Shown here: positions 37,948 to 46,384 of the stretch, piece after piece | How the letters are laid out: the number at the start of each line of letters is the position of its first letter | Position numbering within the stretch: position 1 is the first letter of the stretch | From: an uncultured Prevotella sp. | GTDB taxonomy: Bacteria; Bacteroidota; Bacteroidia; Bacteroidales; Bacteroidaceae | Assembly (NCBI GenBank): GCA_900315635.1 | Contig: OMZV01000009.1 | Location: forward strand, 1-64,000 | Direction of reading: 5' to 3' | Length of the DNA stretch: 64,000 nucleotides | Notes under the pieces: model-generated | Seen by the model: the letters and a program-made list of their open reading frames with translations, nothing else | The model's database searches: none | What the model was told of the DNA's origin: nothing | Program-made: the position numbers and the translations under genes

Positions 37948-39219
37948 ATGAGTAAGAAGCAAGTTAAACATAACCTAGACATAGGTAATCAAAAGCCTCC
38001 ACTTAGTGGAGGTTCGGATGGGACTTGCAAATCCATTTGTGGAGGTTTAGTGAGTACTTGCAACTCTTTCTTTAGAACTGCCCGACGGGAATGCGGCATA
38101 TTGATTCATAATCCAATATACCTGTTCTGTATGGTCATCGGACCAGTTTTGGCAGTACTGTTTTTCACATCATTAATGAATGAAGGACAGCCAACTGATA
38201 TGCCTTGTGGAATCGTTGACCTAGATAACACCTCGACGACAAGGGCTATGATTCGACAGCTCGATGCTTTTGAGTCAACGAAAGTAACAGCATATTATAA
38301 CAGTGTAAACAAAGCCCGCGAAGCCATCCAGCGTGGCGACATCTATGCTTTTCTATACATTCCGAAAGGAACTACAGACAAGTTGCTTGCCAGCCGGCAG
38401 CCAACGGTATCTTTCTATTATAACGGTGTTGTTATGCTTGCCGGGAGTATGATGTACAAAGACTTGACCACCGTCACGACACTCGGCTCAGCAGCTGTTG
38501 GCTCAGCTAAGCTTTCTGCACTTGGCAAGACTTCTATTGAAATACAAAGTTTCCTTCAGCCTGTCTCAATAAACCTCCACATGATAAGCAATCCATGGGC
38601 AAACTACAACGTTTACCTTAGCACTGTCATGGTGCCGGGAATACTCTTCCTGTTTATGTTCCTGATAACAGCATACAGCATCGGAACAGAATTGAAGTTC
38701 AACAGGTCACACGAATGGCTCGAAACGGCTGGCAATAACATCTTTGTTGCCATTGCCGGGAAACTGCTTCCACAATTTCTAATCTTCTTTACTATCTTTA
38801 TGTGCTTCTCATGGTACATCTATGGGTACATGGGATTCCCCCATCCGGGTGGCGTTGGCAAGATAGTCTTGCTTGCATTGCTAACCGTTCTTGCCGCCGA
38901 AGGATTCGGGGTATTTGCTTTCGGACTTATGCCGAGCCTTAGAATGTCGATGAGTATATGCTCATTGTGGGCTGTCATAGGATTCTCTGCAGCCGGAGCA
39001 ACATACCCGGTGTTCGCTATGGACTCTATGATTGAAGCCATAGCACAACTCATTCCACTCCGACATTACTATATGATTTACCAGATTTGCATTTTCAATG
39101 GGTTCCCTCTCATCGACGCGTGGTTCAATGTTGTAGCGATGATAGCATTCATTTGTCTGCCGCTTCTTACTATATGGAACATTAAAAAGGCAATGCTCAA
39201 ATACGTTTATATACCTTAA
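37948..39219 (+). CDS. ABC-2 type transporter permease (first of two)
   Basis: A 423-residue inner-membrane permease: one N-terminal span (about 57-76), a large periplasmic domain, then five or six C-terminal spans (from about 215). The first 34 residues are odd: they are encoded by a copy of a palindromic intergenic repeat (IGNQKPPLSGGSDGTCKSI). An in-frame GTG at 38050, preceded by GGAGG, would start the protein at VSTCNSFFRTARRE, close to the usual family N-terminus, and may be the true start. No ATPase is encoded in the operon. Confidence 0.85.
   Translation: MSKKQVKHNLDIGNQKPPLSGGSDGTCKSICGGLVSTCNSFFRTARRECGILIHNPIYLFCMVIGPVLAVLFFTSLMNEGQPTDMPCGIVDLDNTSTTRAMIRQLDAFESTKVTAYYNSVNKAREAIQRGDIYAFLYIPKGTTDKLLASRQPTVSFYYNGVVMLAGSMMYKDLTTVTTLGSAAVGSAKLSALGKTSIEIQSFLQPVSINLHMISNPWANYNVYLSTVMVPGILFLFMFLITAYSIGTELKFNRSHEWLETAGNNIFVAIAGKLLPQFLIFFTIFMCFSWYIYGYMGFPHPGGVGKIVLLALLTVLAAEGFGVFAFGLMPSLRMSMSICSLWAVIGFSAAGATYPVFAMDSMIEAIAQLIPLRHYYMIYQICIFNGFPLIDAWFNVVAMIAFICLPLLTIWNIKKAMLKYVYIP
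37985..38045. repeat. Palindromic repeat copy within the permease frame
   Basis: TAATCAAAAGCCTCCACTTA followed by GTGGAGGTTCGGATGGGACTT closely matches the intergenic copy at 45525-45568 (AATCAGAAGCCTCCCCTTGG then GGGAGGTTTGGTGGGGACTT). A further CCATTTGTGGAGG follows at 38033. The reading frame stays open through it. Confidence 0.8.
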
Positions 39220-39223
39220 AGCC

Positions 39224-40468
39224 ATGAAGAACGGAACAGGATTATTCAGTCAGATAGCCCAAGGATTCAGCGACTTATGCTATATCTGGTGGTTGGAAGT
39301 TAAGAACACCTTCAAGGATGAGGGTATGCTTATCTTCTTTATCCTTGTGCCTATTGGCTATCCCCTGCTCTATTCATGGATTTACAATAATGAAGTTGTT
39401 CGTGAAGTGCCTGTTGCTATTGTCGACATGAGCCACAGTAAGTCGTCACGCTCATTCATTCAGAAGTTCAACGCCTCACCGGATACCCGCGCAGCTTACT
39501 ATTGCAACAATCTTGATGACGCCAAGAATTTGGTCGGTCAACAGAAAGTTCACGGAGTTCTGTATTTCCCTTCTGATTTCCAGAAGGACATCAGGCGTGG
39601 CGGACAAGGCAAGGTTGATGTCTATTGTGACATGAGTCTCATGCTGACTTACAAGGCAATATACCAGACTGCACAGGCAATTGCGCTCGACATGAACTCG
39701 GAGATGCAGAAGCCGAATGCCGGCGGCATTACGAACAGGGATGATGAGATTAACACTGAGCCCTTACATGTCGAGAGAATACAGATGTTCAACTCCACGG
39801 GAGGCTATGGCAATGCCCTTCTTCCAGCCGTCTTGATTCTCATTCTACAGCAAACCTTATTGCTGGGAATAGGTCTTTCCGCCGGAACGGCACGTGAGAA
39901 CAACCGCTACAAAGACCTTGTTCCGATCAGCAAGCACTACAACGGAATATTCCGCATTGTCCTCGGCAAGTCTCTTTGCTACTTCATGATATACTGTGTA
40001 ATGGGCGCTTACATCACGCTTTGTGTCCCCCGATTCTTCCATTACACTTCACTTGTCCACGGAGCTGACCTTCTCGGACTAATGATTCCATACTTGCTGT
40101 CATGTATATTCTTTGGGATGACGATGTCATGCATTGTCCGTTATCGTGAGAACGTACTACTCCTTGTAGTCTTCACGTCAGTACCTTTCTTGTTCATGAG
40201 TGGAATTTCATGGCCACAAAGCAACATACCGGGCATTTGGAAGGGCATCAGTTGTCTTTTCCCCTCAACCTTTGGCATTCGAGGATTCCTGAAAATAAGC
40301 AGTATGGGAGGCACTCTTCAAGACATGGCAACCGAATACAAAGCCCTTTGGATTCAGACAATATGCTATTTCTTCACCACATGTATTGTCTATCGGATGC
40401 AGATTAATGCCGCCCGCAGGCATGCCATAGAGCATTTGGAAAGGCTAAAGAAGAAATTGGAAGAATAA
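39224..40468 (+). CDS. ABC-2 type transporter permease (second of two)
   Basis: A 414-residue paralogue of the preceding permease. N-terminal span (about 34-54), a periplasmic region with the VAIVDMSHSKSSRSFIQKF motif, then C-terminal spans from about 205. It starts 4 nt after the first permease gene. The pair presumably forms a heterodimer; the nucleotide-binding subunit must be encoded elsewhere or the complex works differently. Similar TolC-HlyD-permease-permease clusters without ATPase are common in Bacteroidales. Confidence 0.88.
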   Translation: MKNGTGLFSQIAQGFSDLCYIWWLEVKNTFKDEGMLIFFILVPIGYPLLYSWIYNNEVVREVPVAIVDMSHSKSSRSFIQKFNASPDTRAAYYCNNLDDAKNLVGQQKVHGVLYFPSDFQKDIRRGGQGKVDVYCDMSLMLTYKAIYQTAQAIALDMNSEMQKPNAGGITNRDDEINTEPLHVERIQMFNSTGGYGNALLPAVLILILQQTLLLGIGLSAGTARENNRYKDLVPISKHYNGIFRIVLGKSLCYFMIYCVMGAYITLCVPRFFHYTSLVHGADLLGLMIPYLLSCIFFGMTMSCIVRYRENVLLLVVFTSVPFLFMSGISWPQSNIPGIWKGISCLFPSTFGIRGFLKISSMGGTLQDMATEYKALWIQTICYFFTTCIVYRMQINAARRHAIEHLERLKKKLEE

Positions 40469-40500
40469 AAAAGGTAGAGCGAATCGCCCTACCTTTTTTT
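40467..40500 (+). terminator. Terminator of the export operon
   Basis: AAAAAAGGTAG / CTACCTTTTTT stem with inner GCG-AAT-CGC, ending in a T run; the A run on the other side suggests it may also serve the converging mrp gene. Confidence 0.85.
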
Positions 40501-40520
40501 AAATTGATGCACATTCGAGT

Positions 40521-41627
40521 TCAATGCTCATTGTTTACCCGAACGATCTTCGTCTTTCCATGCTCTTTATTACGGCGATTAACAACTGTAACCACAGCCT
40601 GAGCAAGGCTAAGGAAAGCCTGTCCTGTGATAGAATCAGGATTAGTTGCAGCCGGAGCACCGTTATCTCCACTCTCACAGATACTCTGAACCAGTGGAAT
40701 CTGAGCCAACAAAGGCACACCCATCTCCTTAGCCAGATTCTTGCAGCCATCCTTTCCGAAGATATAATACTTGTTATTAGGAAGCTCTGCAGGAGTAAAG
40801 TAAGCCATATTCTCAATAAGTCCCAGCACAGGAACATTCACCTTGTCATTTGTATACATATCAATGCCTTTGACAGCATCGGCAAGAGCCACCTTCTGAG
40901 GCGTGCTGACAATGACTGCTCCGGTAATAGAAATAGTCTGGAGAAGCGTCAGATGAATGTCACTTGTCCCCGGAGGAGTATCAAGGATGAAGTAATCAAG
41001 TTCACCCCAATCGGCATCACCGATGAGCTGTTTCAATGCAGCCGTTGCCATACCGCCTCGCCATAGTGTAGCGACCTTAGGATTGACAAAGAACCCGATA
41101 CTCAGCAACTTCACACCATACTTCTCAATAGGTTCTATCAACTGGCGTCCATACTTCTCAACAGAATACGGACGGGCGTCCTCAACGCCAAACATCTTCG
41201 GCATTGATGGTCCGAAAATATCAGTATCAAGCAGTCCTACCTTATAGCCGAGCTTTGCCAATGCAATTGCCAGATTGGCAGAAACCGTCGATTTGCCAAC
41301 TCCTCCCTTACCGGAGCTGACCGCAATGATGTTCTTTACACCCGGAAGCATGTTGCCTACCTCTGGTCTTGGAGCACTCTTAAACTCCGGCTTGATAGTC
41401 ACTTCAACGTCCTTTGAAACCGAATAATGTATCTGTGCTTCGGCAGCCTTGATAGTTGACTTCAGGAACGGGTCGGTCTCACGAGGGAAAACGAGTGAGA
41501 AGCTGACCTTCATGCCATCAATTCGCATGTTGTCGGCAAGCATTCCACTGTCGATTATATTCTTCTTTGTACCAGGATAAATCACATGCCGCAGAGCGTC
41601 AGTGATGAGTTTTGGATATAGAGTCAT
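40521..41627 (-). CDS. Mrp/ApbC iron-sulfur cluster carrier ATPase
   Basis: A 368-residue P-loop protein of the Mrp/NBP35 family, delivering Fe-S clusters to apoproteins. The N-terminal MIP18-like domain (about 1-90) starts MTLYPKLITDALRHV; the deviant Walker A is SSGKGGVGKST, and DTDIFGPSMP and LDTPPGTSD follow. The frame opens 27 nt further upstream at 41654, but the family start at 41627 is preferred. A Cys-x-x-Cys bridging motif is not evident in the C-terminal half as read. Confidence 0.9.
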   Translation of the reverse strand: MTLYPKLITDALRHVIYPGTKKNIIDSGMLADNMRIDGMKVSFSLVFPRETDPFLKSTIKAAEAQIHYSVSKDVEVTIKPEFKSAPRPEVGNMLPGVKNIIAVSSGKGGVGKSTVSANLAIALAKLGYKVGLLDTDIFGPSMPKMFGVEDARPYSVEKYGRQLIEPIEKYGVKLLSIGFFVNPKVATLWRGGMATAALKQLIGDADWGELDYFILDTPPGTSDIHLTLLQTISITGAVIVSTPQKVALADAVKGIDMYTNDKVNVPVLGLIENMAYFTPAELPNNKYYIFGKDGCKNLAKEMGVPLLAQIPLVQSICESGDNGAPAATNPDSITGQAFLSLAQAVVTVVNRRNKEHGKTKIVRVNNEH

Positions 41628-41676
41628 ACGTTTATTCCTTTTAAAGAAATTCATTCGTCATTTATTTTATGGGCTG

Positions 41677-41707
41677 CAAAGTTAACATTATTCAATGAAA
41701 TGACAAA
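41677..41707 (-). promoter_or_regulatory. mrp promoter
   Basis: Minus strand: TTTG (41707-41704), 19-nt spacer, TAACTTTG (41684-41677). Confidence 0.75.
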
Positions 41708-41793
41708 AAGAAACTGCCATAAATTGACTCATATCAATCGACTTGATTTGTGACAACAATTCAAAGTTATACAGAATTAACCCGAGGAAAAAC

Positions 41794-41824
41794 TTGTTAA
41801 CGTCGCCGACTGGCACTAACTTTG
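41794..41824 (+). promoter_or_regulatory. Promoter of the 27-codon mini-gene
   Basis: TTG (41794-41796), a 20-nt spacer, TAACTTTG (41817-41824). The leader of about 60 nt contains a small hairpin AAGCC-GAAA-GGCTT at 41841-41854. Confidence 0.75.
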
Positions 41825-41893
41825 CACCTGCAAACAATGAAAGCCGAAAGGCTTGAAAGTGTACAAAACAACATAGTACGGAGGTAAAAACAA

Positions 41894-41977
41894 ATGGAAA
41901 TATTTGAGATTGTAGGTTTAGCAACAATAGTTTTCGGTATTATAACCACAGCCGGTTTGTTTATCGGAACTAAGTAA
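41894..41977 (+). CDS. 27-residue single-span membrane mini-protein (unknown)
   Basis: ATG to TAA, 27 residues: acidic N-terminus (MEIFEIVGL), a hydrophobic Gly/Thr-containing span (about 7-24) and a C-terminal GTK. A strong Shine-Dalgarno GGAGG (41880-41884) lies 9 nt before the ATG, rare in this phylum. With its own promoter at 41794 and terminator at 42082 it is a free-standing small gene. The family is not recognised. It is too short for ordinary gene callers. Confidence 0.7.
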   Translation: MEIFEIVGLATIVFGIITTAGLFIGTK

Positions 41978-42081
41978 AATCAACATCAACTCTACCCTAC
42001 CTCTATAAGGAAGGGTAATAGAGAAAGCAAGAAATTTGAGAGATATATAATTAGAGAGAAAGTATAGATTAAGGTTTCATG

Positions 42082-42118
42082 AAAGCCCGCTATTCGCGAA
42101 GAATAGCGGGCTTTTCTT
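42082..42118 (+). terminator. Terminator of the mini-gene
   Basis: AAAGCCCGCTATTC / GAATAGCGGGCTTT, 14 perfect base pairs, loop GCGAA, then TCTTTTG. Confidence 0.92.
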
Positions 42119-42161
42119 TTGTCCATACGGATAATGCTTCATACAATGGGCTATGTCCATT

Positions 42162-42213
42162 CGGAAATAACAGATACACGGAAATAAGTCTTCCGTTATT
42201 TCTGTTATTTCCG
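42162..42213. repeat. Inverted repeat downstream of trpG
   Basis: CGGAAATAACAGA (42162-42174) and TCTGTTATTTCCG (42201-42213) are a perfect 13-bp inverted repeat; inside it CGGAA (42179) and TTCCG (42191) pair again. No T run on either strand, so not a standard terminator, though it lies where the trp transcript ends. Confidence 0.75.
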
Positions 42214-42248
42214 TATGAATAAGAACAATCCAGCATGAGAAGGCTTAA

Positions 42249-42812
42249 TTAAATGCTGAGCCAGTTCTTTATGATGGTCTTTCCGTCAGGAGTGAGGACA
42301 CTCTCGGGGTGGAACTGGATTCCACGAATGTCATAATCCTTATGCCGAATGCCCATAATCTGACCTTCGTCACTCTCAGCCGTGATCTCAAGACAGGCTG
42401 GAAAGCCGTCGTGAGACACCACCCAAGAATGATAACGACCAACCTCTATTCTGCGGGGAAGCCCTGCAAACATCGGCTCATTATCGTTCAGGGTTATTGG
42501 GGTGGCAACTCCATGATAAACCTCCGACAAGTTCTCGAGCTTAGCGCCGAACACTTCACCTATAGCCTGATGACCAAGACAAACGCCGAGCATAGGCTTC
42601 TTGCCTGCATAAGTGCGGATAACATCCATCAACAAGCCAGCCTCGGAAGGAATGCCAGGTCCCGGACTGAGGATAATCTTATCGTAACCCTCAAGTTCTG
42701 GAAGCTTAAACTGGTCGTTGCGCTTCACGTCCACGTCGGCACCGAGCTCACGAACAAGGTGAACCAGATTGTAAGTGAACGAATCGTAATTATCTATGAC
42801 TACTATCTTCAT
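42249..42812 (-). CDS. trpG: Anthranilate synthase glutamine amidotransferase component
   Basis: A 187-residue class I glutamine amidotransferase supplying ammonia to TrpE. Active-site Cys in GVCLGHQAIGE, and HPES near the C-terminus with its catalytic His and Glu. NYDSFTYNLVHLVRELGAD is the usual N-terminus. Its start overlaps the trpE stop by 4 nt. Last gene of the trp operon. It could also serve PabB in folate synthesis. Confidence 0.95.
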   Translation of the reverse strand: MKIVVIDNYDSFTYNLVHLVRELGADVDVKRNDQFKLPELEGYDKIILSPGPGIPSEAGLLMDVIRTYAGKKPMLGVCLGHQAIGEVFGAKLENLSEVYHGVATPITLNDNEPMFAGLPRRIEVGRYHSWVVSHDGFPACLEITAESDEGQIMGIRHKDYDIRGIQFHPESVLTPDGKTIIKNWLSI

Positions 42813-44218
42813 AACTTTTCCGCGATTTTAATTGCCTTTACCAGAGCTCCAAGTTTATTGTTGCTCTCTTCCAACTCATACTGGTCGTTACTCTTCGCCA
42901 CGATACCTGAGCCTGCCTGGAACCACAATTCGCCGTTACGGCTTATGAAAGTACGGATGACGATAGCCTGATTCAGGTCGCCGTTAAGCCCTATAAAACC
43001 GATACAACCACCGTATGCGCCACGGTTGTGAGGCTCCAGTTCGGATATAATCTGCATGGCACGCACCTTAGGAGCACCCGATAGAGTACCTGCCGGAAAT
43101 GTGTCAATGAACTCCTTTATATGGTCGGCACCTTCATTGAGCTCTCCACTGACACGGCTGACGAGGTGAATGACATGGCTGTAGAACTGCATATCCTTAT
43201 AGAAATCCACCTTGACGTTATGGCAGTTACGGCTAAGGTCATTGCGGGCAAGGTCGACAAGCATCACATGCTCGGCATTCTCCTTAGGGTCATTGCGCAG
43301 GAACTCAGCGTTCTTGCGGTCCTGCTCAGGGTCGCCGGTGCGCTTAGTTGTTCCGGCTATAGGGTCGATGAAAGCCTTGTTGCCAACAATGCGGTTGTGG
43401 GTCTCAGGACTAGAGCCGAAGATACGGAATCCGCCGAAGTCGAAATAGAACAGATACGGACTCGGATTGACCGACCGCAGAGCCCTGTACAGCTTGAAGT
43501 CGTCGCCCTCATACTTCTGGACAAACCGGCGGGAAATAACTATCTGGAACACATCGCCACGAAGACAGTGCTTCACGCAACGGCGGATATTCGCCTTGTG
43601 CTCGTCATCGGTAAGAGTGGAAGTCGCCTCGCCTACCGGATGGAAACTGTAGGGCTTGACATTCGAGCGGTGGGTTGCCTTCTCAAGAGCGTCAAGGTCA
43701 CTGTCCGAGCCAACCGTTATGAACTCCATGACATTATTGAAATGGTCGAAGACAATGATGTCCTTATACATTATATATAGTATATCAGGCGCGTCATTCT
43801 TCTCCATTGTCGTGTCCTTGACGGGAATATCCTCGAAGTAACGCACGGCATTGAACGATGTAAAACCATAAACGCCATAGAATTCAGCTCCCGTTCCATC
43901 GATTTTAAAGCTGTGGAGGAACTCGTTTATAGCCTTAGCAACCTGCTCCTTGGCACGTCCCTTGACCGACGAGTCGATGGTCCGCTTCTTCTCCGAGCCG
44001 TCAGGGAAAACCATTGTGATAATCCCATGACCGACAGAAATATGTCCCATCGGATGAATGCCGATGAAGCTCCGGGAGTTTTCAGTACCATGATAGTCGG
44101 AGCTCTCCATCAACATGCTCTGCGGATAGAGGTCACGAAGATTCATATATATGCCCACCGGAGTGTAGAGGTCGGCAAGAATACTCTTCGACTTTGTTGT
44201 ATAATTAAAAATTGCCAT
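42809..44218 (-). CDS. trpE: Anthranilate synthase component I
   Basis: A 469-residue chorismate-binding enzyme making anthranilate from chorismate with TrpG. Conserved blocks include VFQIVISRRF, SPSPYLFYFDFGGFRIFGSSPE (in variant form NPSPYLFYF), IDPIAGTTKRTGDPEQD, VDLARND, FPAGTLSGAPKVRAM and GAYGGCIGFIGLNGD. The N-terminal region (about 30-45) should hold the Trp feedback site; LMESSDYHG resembles the LLES motif. Overlaps trpB by 14 nt. Confidence 0.95.
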   Translation of the reverse strand: MAIFNYTTKSKSILADLYTPVGIYMNLRDLYPQSMLMESSDYHGTENSRSFIGIHPMGHISVGHGIITMVFPDGSEKKRTIDSSVKGRAKEQVAKAINEFLHSFKIDGTGAEFYGVYGFTSFNAVRYFEDIPVKDTTMEKNDAPDILYIMYKDIIVFDHFNNVMEFITVGSDSDLDALEKATHRSNVKPYSFHPVGEATSTLTDDEHKANIRRCVKHCLRGDVFQIVISRRFVQKYEGDDFKLYRALRSVNPSPYLFYFDFGGFRIFGSSPETHNRIVGNKAFIDPIAGTTKRTGDPEQDRKNAEFLRNDPKENAEHVMLVDLARNDLSRNCHNVKVDFYKDMQFYSHVIHLVSRVSGELNEGADHIKEFIDTFPAGTLSGAPKVRAMQIISELEPHNRGAYGGCIGFIGLNGDLNQAIVIRTFISRNGELWFQAGSGIVAKSNDQYELEESNNKLGALVKAIKIAEKL

Positions 44219-45407
44219 ACTCCTTTGCCATTTTCTTGTTCTTCAGATAGGTCTCAACGTCCTTGTCGCCACGACCACTGACGGTGAGAACAACCACATC
44301 ATCGGGCTTGAATGTAAGCTTTTTCAGTGCTGACACCGCATGGGCACTCTCTATTGCCGGCACGATTCCCTCCATTCTCGTGAGTTCATAACCGGCATAG
44401 ATAGCCTCATCGTCATTGATAGCGAGCACTTTCTCACGTCCTTTCTCAGCCAAATCAGCATGCATCGGACCAATACCAGGGTAGTCAAGACCAGCTGAAA
44501 TAGTGAATGCTTCCTTTATCTGACCATCGTCAGTCTGCATAACCAGCGAGCGGGCACCGTGGATAATGCCCTCAGTCCCACAATGTATTGTAGCCGCCGT
44601 GTAGTCGGTATCAATGCCATGACCACCAGCCTCAGCAAGGACAATCTTCACACGGTCGTCATCAATATAGTGATAGATCGTTCCGGCGGCATTAGAGCCA
44701 CCACCAACGCAGGCGATGAGGTAGTCAGGATAGTCACGACCAATCTTCTCCTGAAGCTGCCATTTAATCTCCTTCGAGATGACGCTCTGCATCTTTGCCA
44801 CGATGTCAGGGTACGGATGAGGTCCCATAGTAGAGCCCACCATATAGTAAGTGTCGCGTGGATGGCAGCACCAGTCACGTATAGCTTCCGAACAGGCATC
44901 ACTAAGAGTCATGTTTCCGGTGGTCACCGGATGAACCTTAGCACCCAGCATGCGCATCCGTTCGACATTAGTGTGCTGGCGCTCGACGTCCGTCTTACCC
45001 ATGAAAATCTCACATTCGAGATTCATCAGGGCACAAACTGTAGCAGTAGCAACGCCATGTTGTCCGGCTCCGGTCTCGGCAATGATGCGGGTCTTGCCCA
45101 TTTTCTTTGCCAACAGTACCTGACCGATACAGTTGTTTATCTTGTGGGCTCCGGTATGGTTGAGGTCCTCACGCTTCAGATAGAGGTGACAACCATACTT
45201 CTCGCTCATTCGTTTGGCATAGTAGAGTGGCGAAGGACGACCAACGTAGTCCTTCAGCAATGACTCATACTCGTTCTGAAACTCCTTGCTCTCGATTATC
45301 GGCTTATAGGCATCCTGCAAGTCGTGGACTACCTTATACAATATTTCCGGAACGTAGGCACCGCCGAAACGTCCGAAGAAACCTTTTGAATCTACTGAGT
45401 ATTTCAT
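44205..45407 (-). CDS. trpB: Tryptophan synthase beta subunit
   Basis: A 400-residue PLP enzyme joining indole and serine. The PLP lysine lies in HTGAHKINN, the phosphate loop is GGGSNAAG, and FGRFGGAYVPEIL opens the protein. It is the classic TrpB1 type. The protein runs into trpE by 14 nt. Upstream, towards trpA, lies a 163-nt gap filled by palindromic repeats. Confidence 0.96.
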   Translation of the reverse strand: MKYSVDSKGFFGRFGGAYVPEILYKVVHDLQDAYKPIIESKEFQNEYESLLKDYVGRPSPLYYAKRMSEKYGCHLYLKREDLNHTGAHKINNCIGQVLLAKKMGKTRIIAETGAGQHGVATATVCALMNLECEIFMGKTDVERQHTNVERMRMLGAKVHPVTTGNMTLSDACSEAIRDWCCHPRDTYYMVGSTMGPHPYPDIVAKMQSVISKEIKWQLQEKIGRDYPDYLIACVGGGSNAAGTIYHYIDDDRVKIVLAEAGGHGIDTDYTAATIHCGTEGIIHGARSLVMQTDDGQIKEAFTISAGLDYPGIGPMHADLAEKGREKVLAINDDEAIYAGYELTRMEGIVPAIESAHAVSALKKLTFKPDDVVVLTVSGRGDKDVETYLKNKKMAKEYGNF

Positions 45408-45423
45408 ATTTCAAACGCTCAAA

Positions 45424-45570
45424 ATCCCCACCAAGGCTCCACCAAGGGGAGGGTGTTTAATTACCTTATGAGGATTGAGATTTATTAATTTATTAAATTG
45501 AACTAACTATCTCCACATTAAATTATGTAATCAGAAGCCTCCCCTTGGGGGAGGTTTGGTGGGGACTTAT
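45424..45570. repeat. MITE-like inverted pair between trpA and trpB
   Basis: Left arm (about 45426-45453) TCCCCACCAAGG...CCAAGGGGAGG and right arm (about 45540-45568) CCTCCCCTTGGGGGAGG...TTGGTGGGGA are inverted copies separated by about 87 bp of AT-rich DNA. Each arm is itself palindromic (CCTCCCCTTGGGGGAGG). The right arm ends 3 nt from the trpA stop. No reading frame inside. Related copies at 37985 and 57368. Confidence 0.75.
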
Positions 45571-46347
45571 CTATTTCTCCAACGCCTCCTGAAGTTCATC
45601 CAACGCCTTGTCCGGGTCGTTAGTTTCATTGAGCAGGGTGACGAACTTCGAGCCGATGATGGCACCGGCAGCGTTAGCCTGGGCTGCCTCAAGCGTCTGC
45701 TTGTTGGATATTCCGAAGCCAATCATTCGTGGATTGCGAAGGTTCATAGCGTTGATGCGGTTGAAATAGGCAATCTTGGCGTCATTGAAACTCTGCTGGG
45801 CTCCGGTGATTGCAGCCGACGAGACCATGTAGATGAATCCGTCGGTATGGTCGTCGATAAACCGGATGCGGTCCTCGCTTGTCTCAGGAGTAATCATCAT
45901 GATAACACGGATGTCATACTTGTCGGCTATAGGCTTGACAACATTGATGTAATCCTCGAAAGGCAGGTCGGGGATAATCGTTCCGCTGACACCGCTTTCG
46001 ACACAACTCTTGAAGTAGTTCTCTATTCCGTAGTGCATGACCGGGTTCAGATAGCCCATGATTACGAGCGGAATGCTCACCTCGTCCTTGATAGCCTTGA
46101 GCTGTGAGAAGAGCTTTCGCAGTGTCATACCATTTCGCAGAGCCACCGTTCCGGCACTCTGAATAACTGGTCCGTCGGCAAGCGGGTCGCTGAACGGCAT
46201 TCCCACTTCAACCATAGCTATTCCGTGGCGTTCCATTGCCTTAATGACATCGCCCGTTCCGTCGAGTGTCGGACATCCAGCACAGAAGTAGAGCGACAAC
46301 AACTTGCGGTCTCCACGGTTCTTGAATAGTTCGTTTATCTTATTCAT
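45571..46347 (-). CDS. trpA: Tryptophan synthase alpha subunit
   Basis: A 258-residue TIM-barrel lyase releasing indole from indole-3-glycerol phosphate. Catalytic Glu in MVEVGMPFSDPLADGPVIQ and Asp in IIPDLPFEDY; IGFGISNKQT and GAIIGSKFV bind phosphate. Sits between the 22-bp-phased array upstream and the palindromic repeats downstream; no TAnnTTTG box was seen on the minus strand in either gap, so it is probably part of one long transcript. Confidence 0.95.
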   Translation of the reverse strand: MNKINELFKNRGDRKLLSLYFCAGCPTLDGTGDVIKAMERHGIAMVEVGMPFSDPLADGPVIQSAGTVALRNGMTLRKLFSQLKAIKDEVSIPLVIMGYLNPVMHYGIENYFKSCVESGVSGTIIPDLPFEDYINVVKPIADKYDIRVIMMITPETSEDRIRFIDDHTDGFIYMVSSAAITGAQQSFNDAKIAYFNRINAMNLRNPRMIGFGISNKQTLEAAQANAAGAIIGSKFVTLLNETNDPDKALDELQEALEK

Positions 46348-46384
46348 CTGCTTGTGTTTTAATTTCGTTTTGTGTTTATCTTGA

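Noticed and set aside
45424..45570. Insertion sequence
   Set aside because: No transposase frame; only short inverted arms, so at most a MITE or repeat pair.
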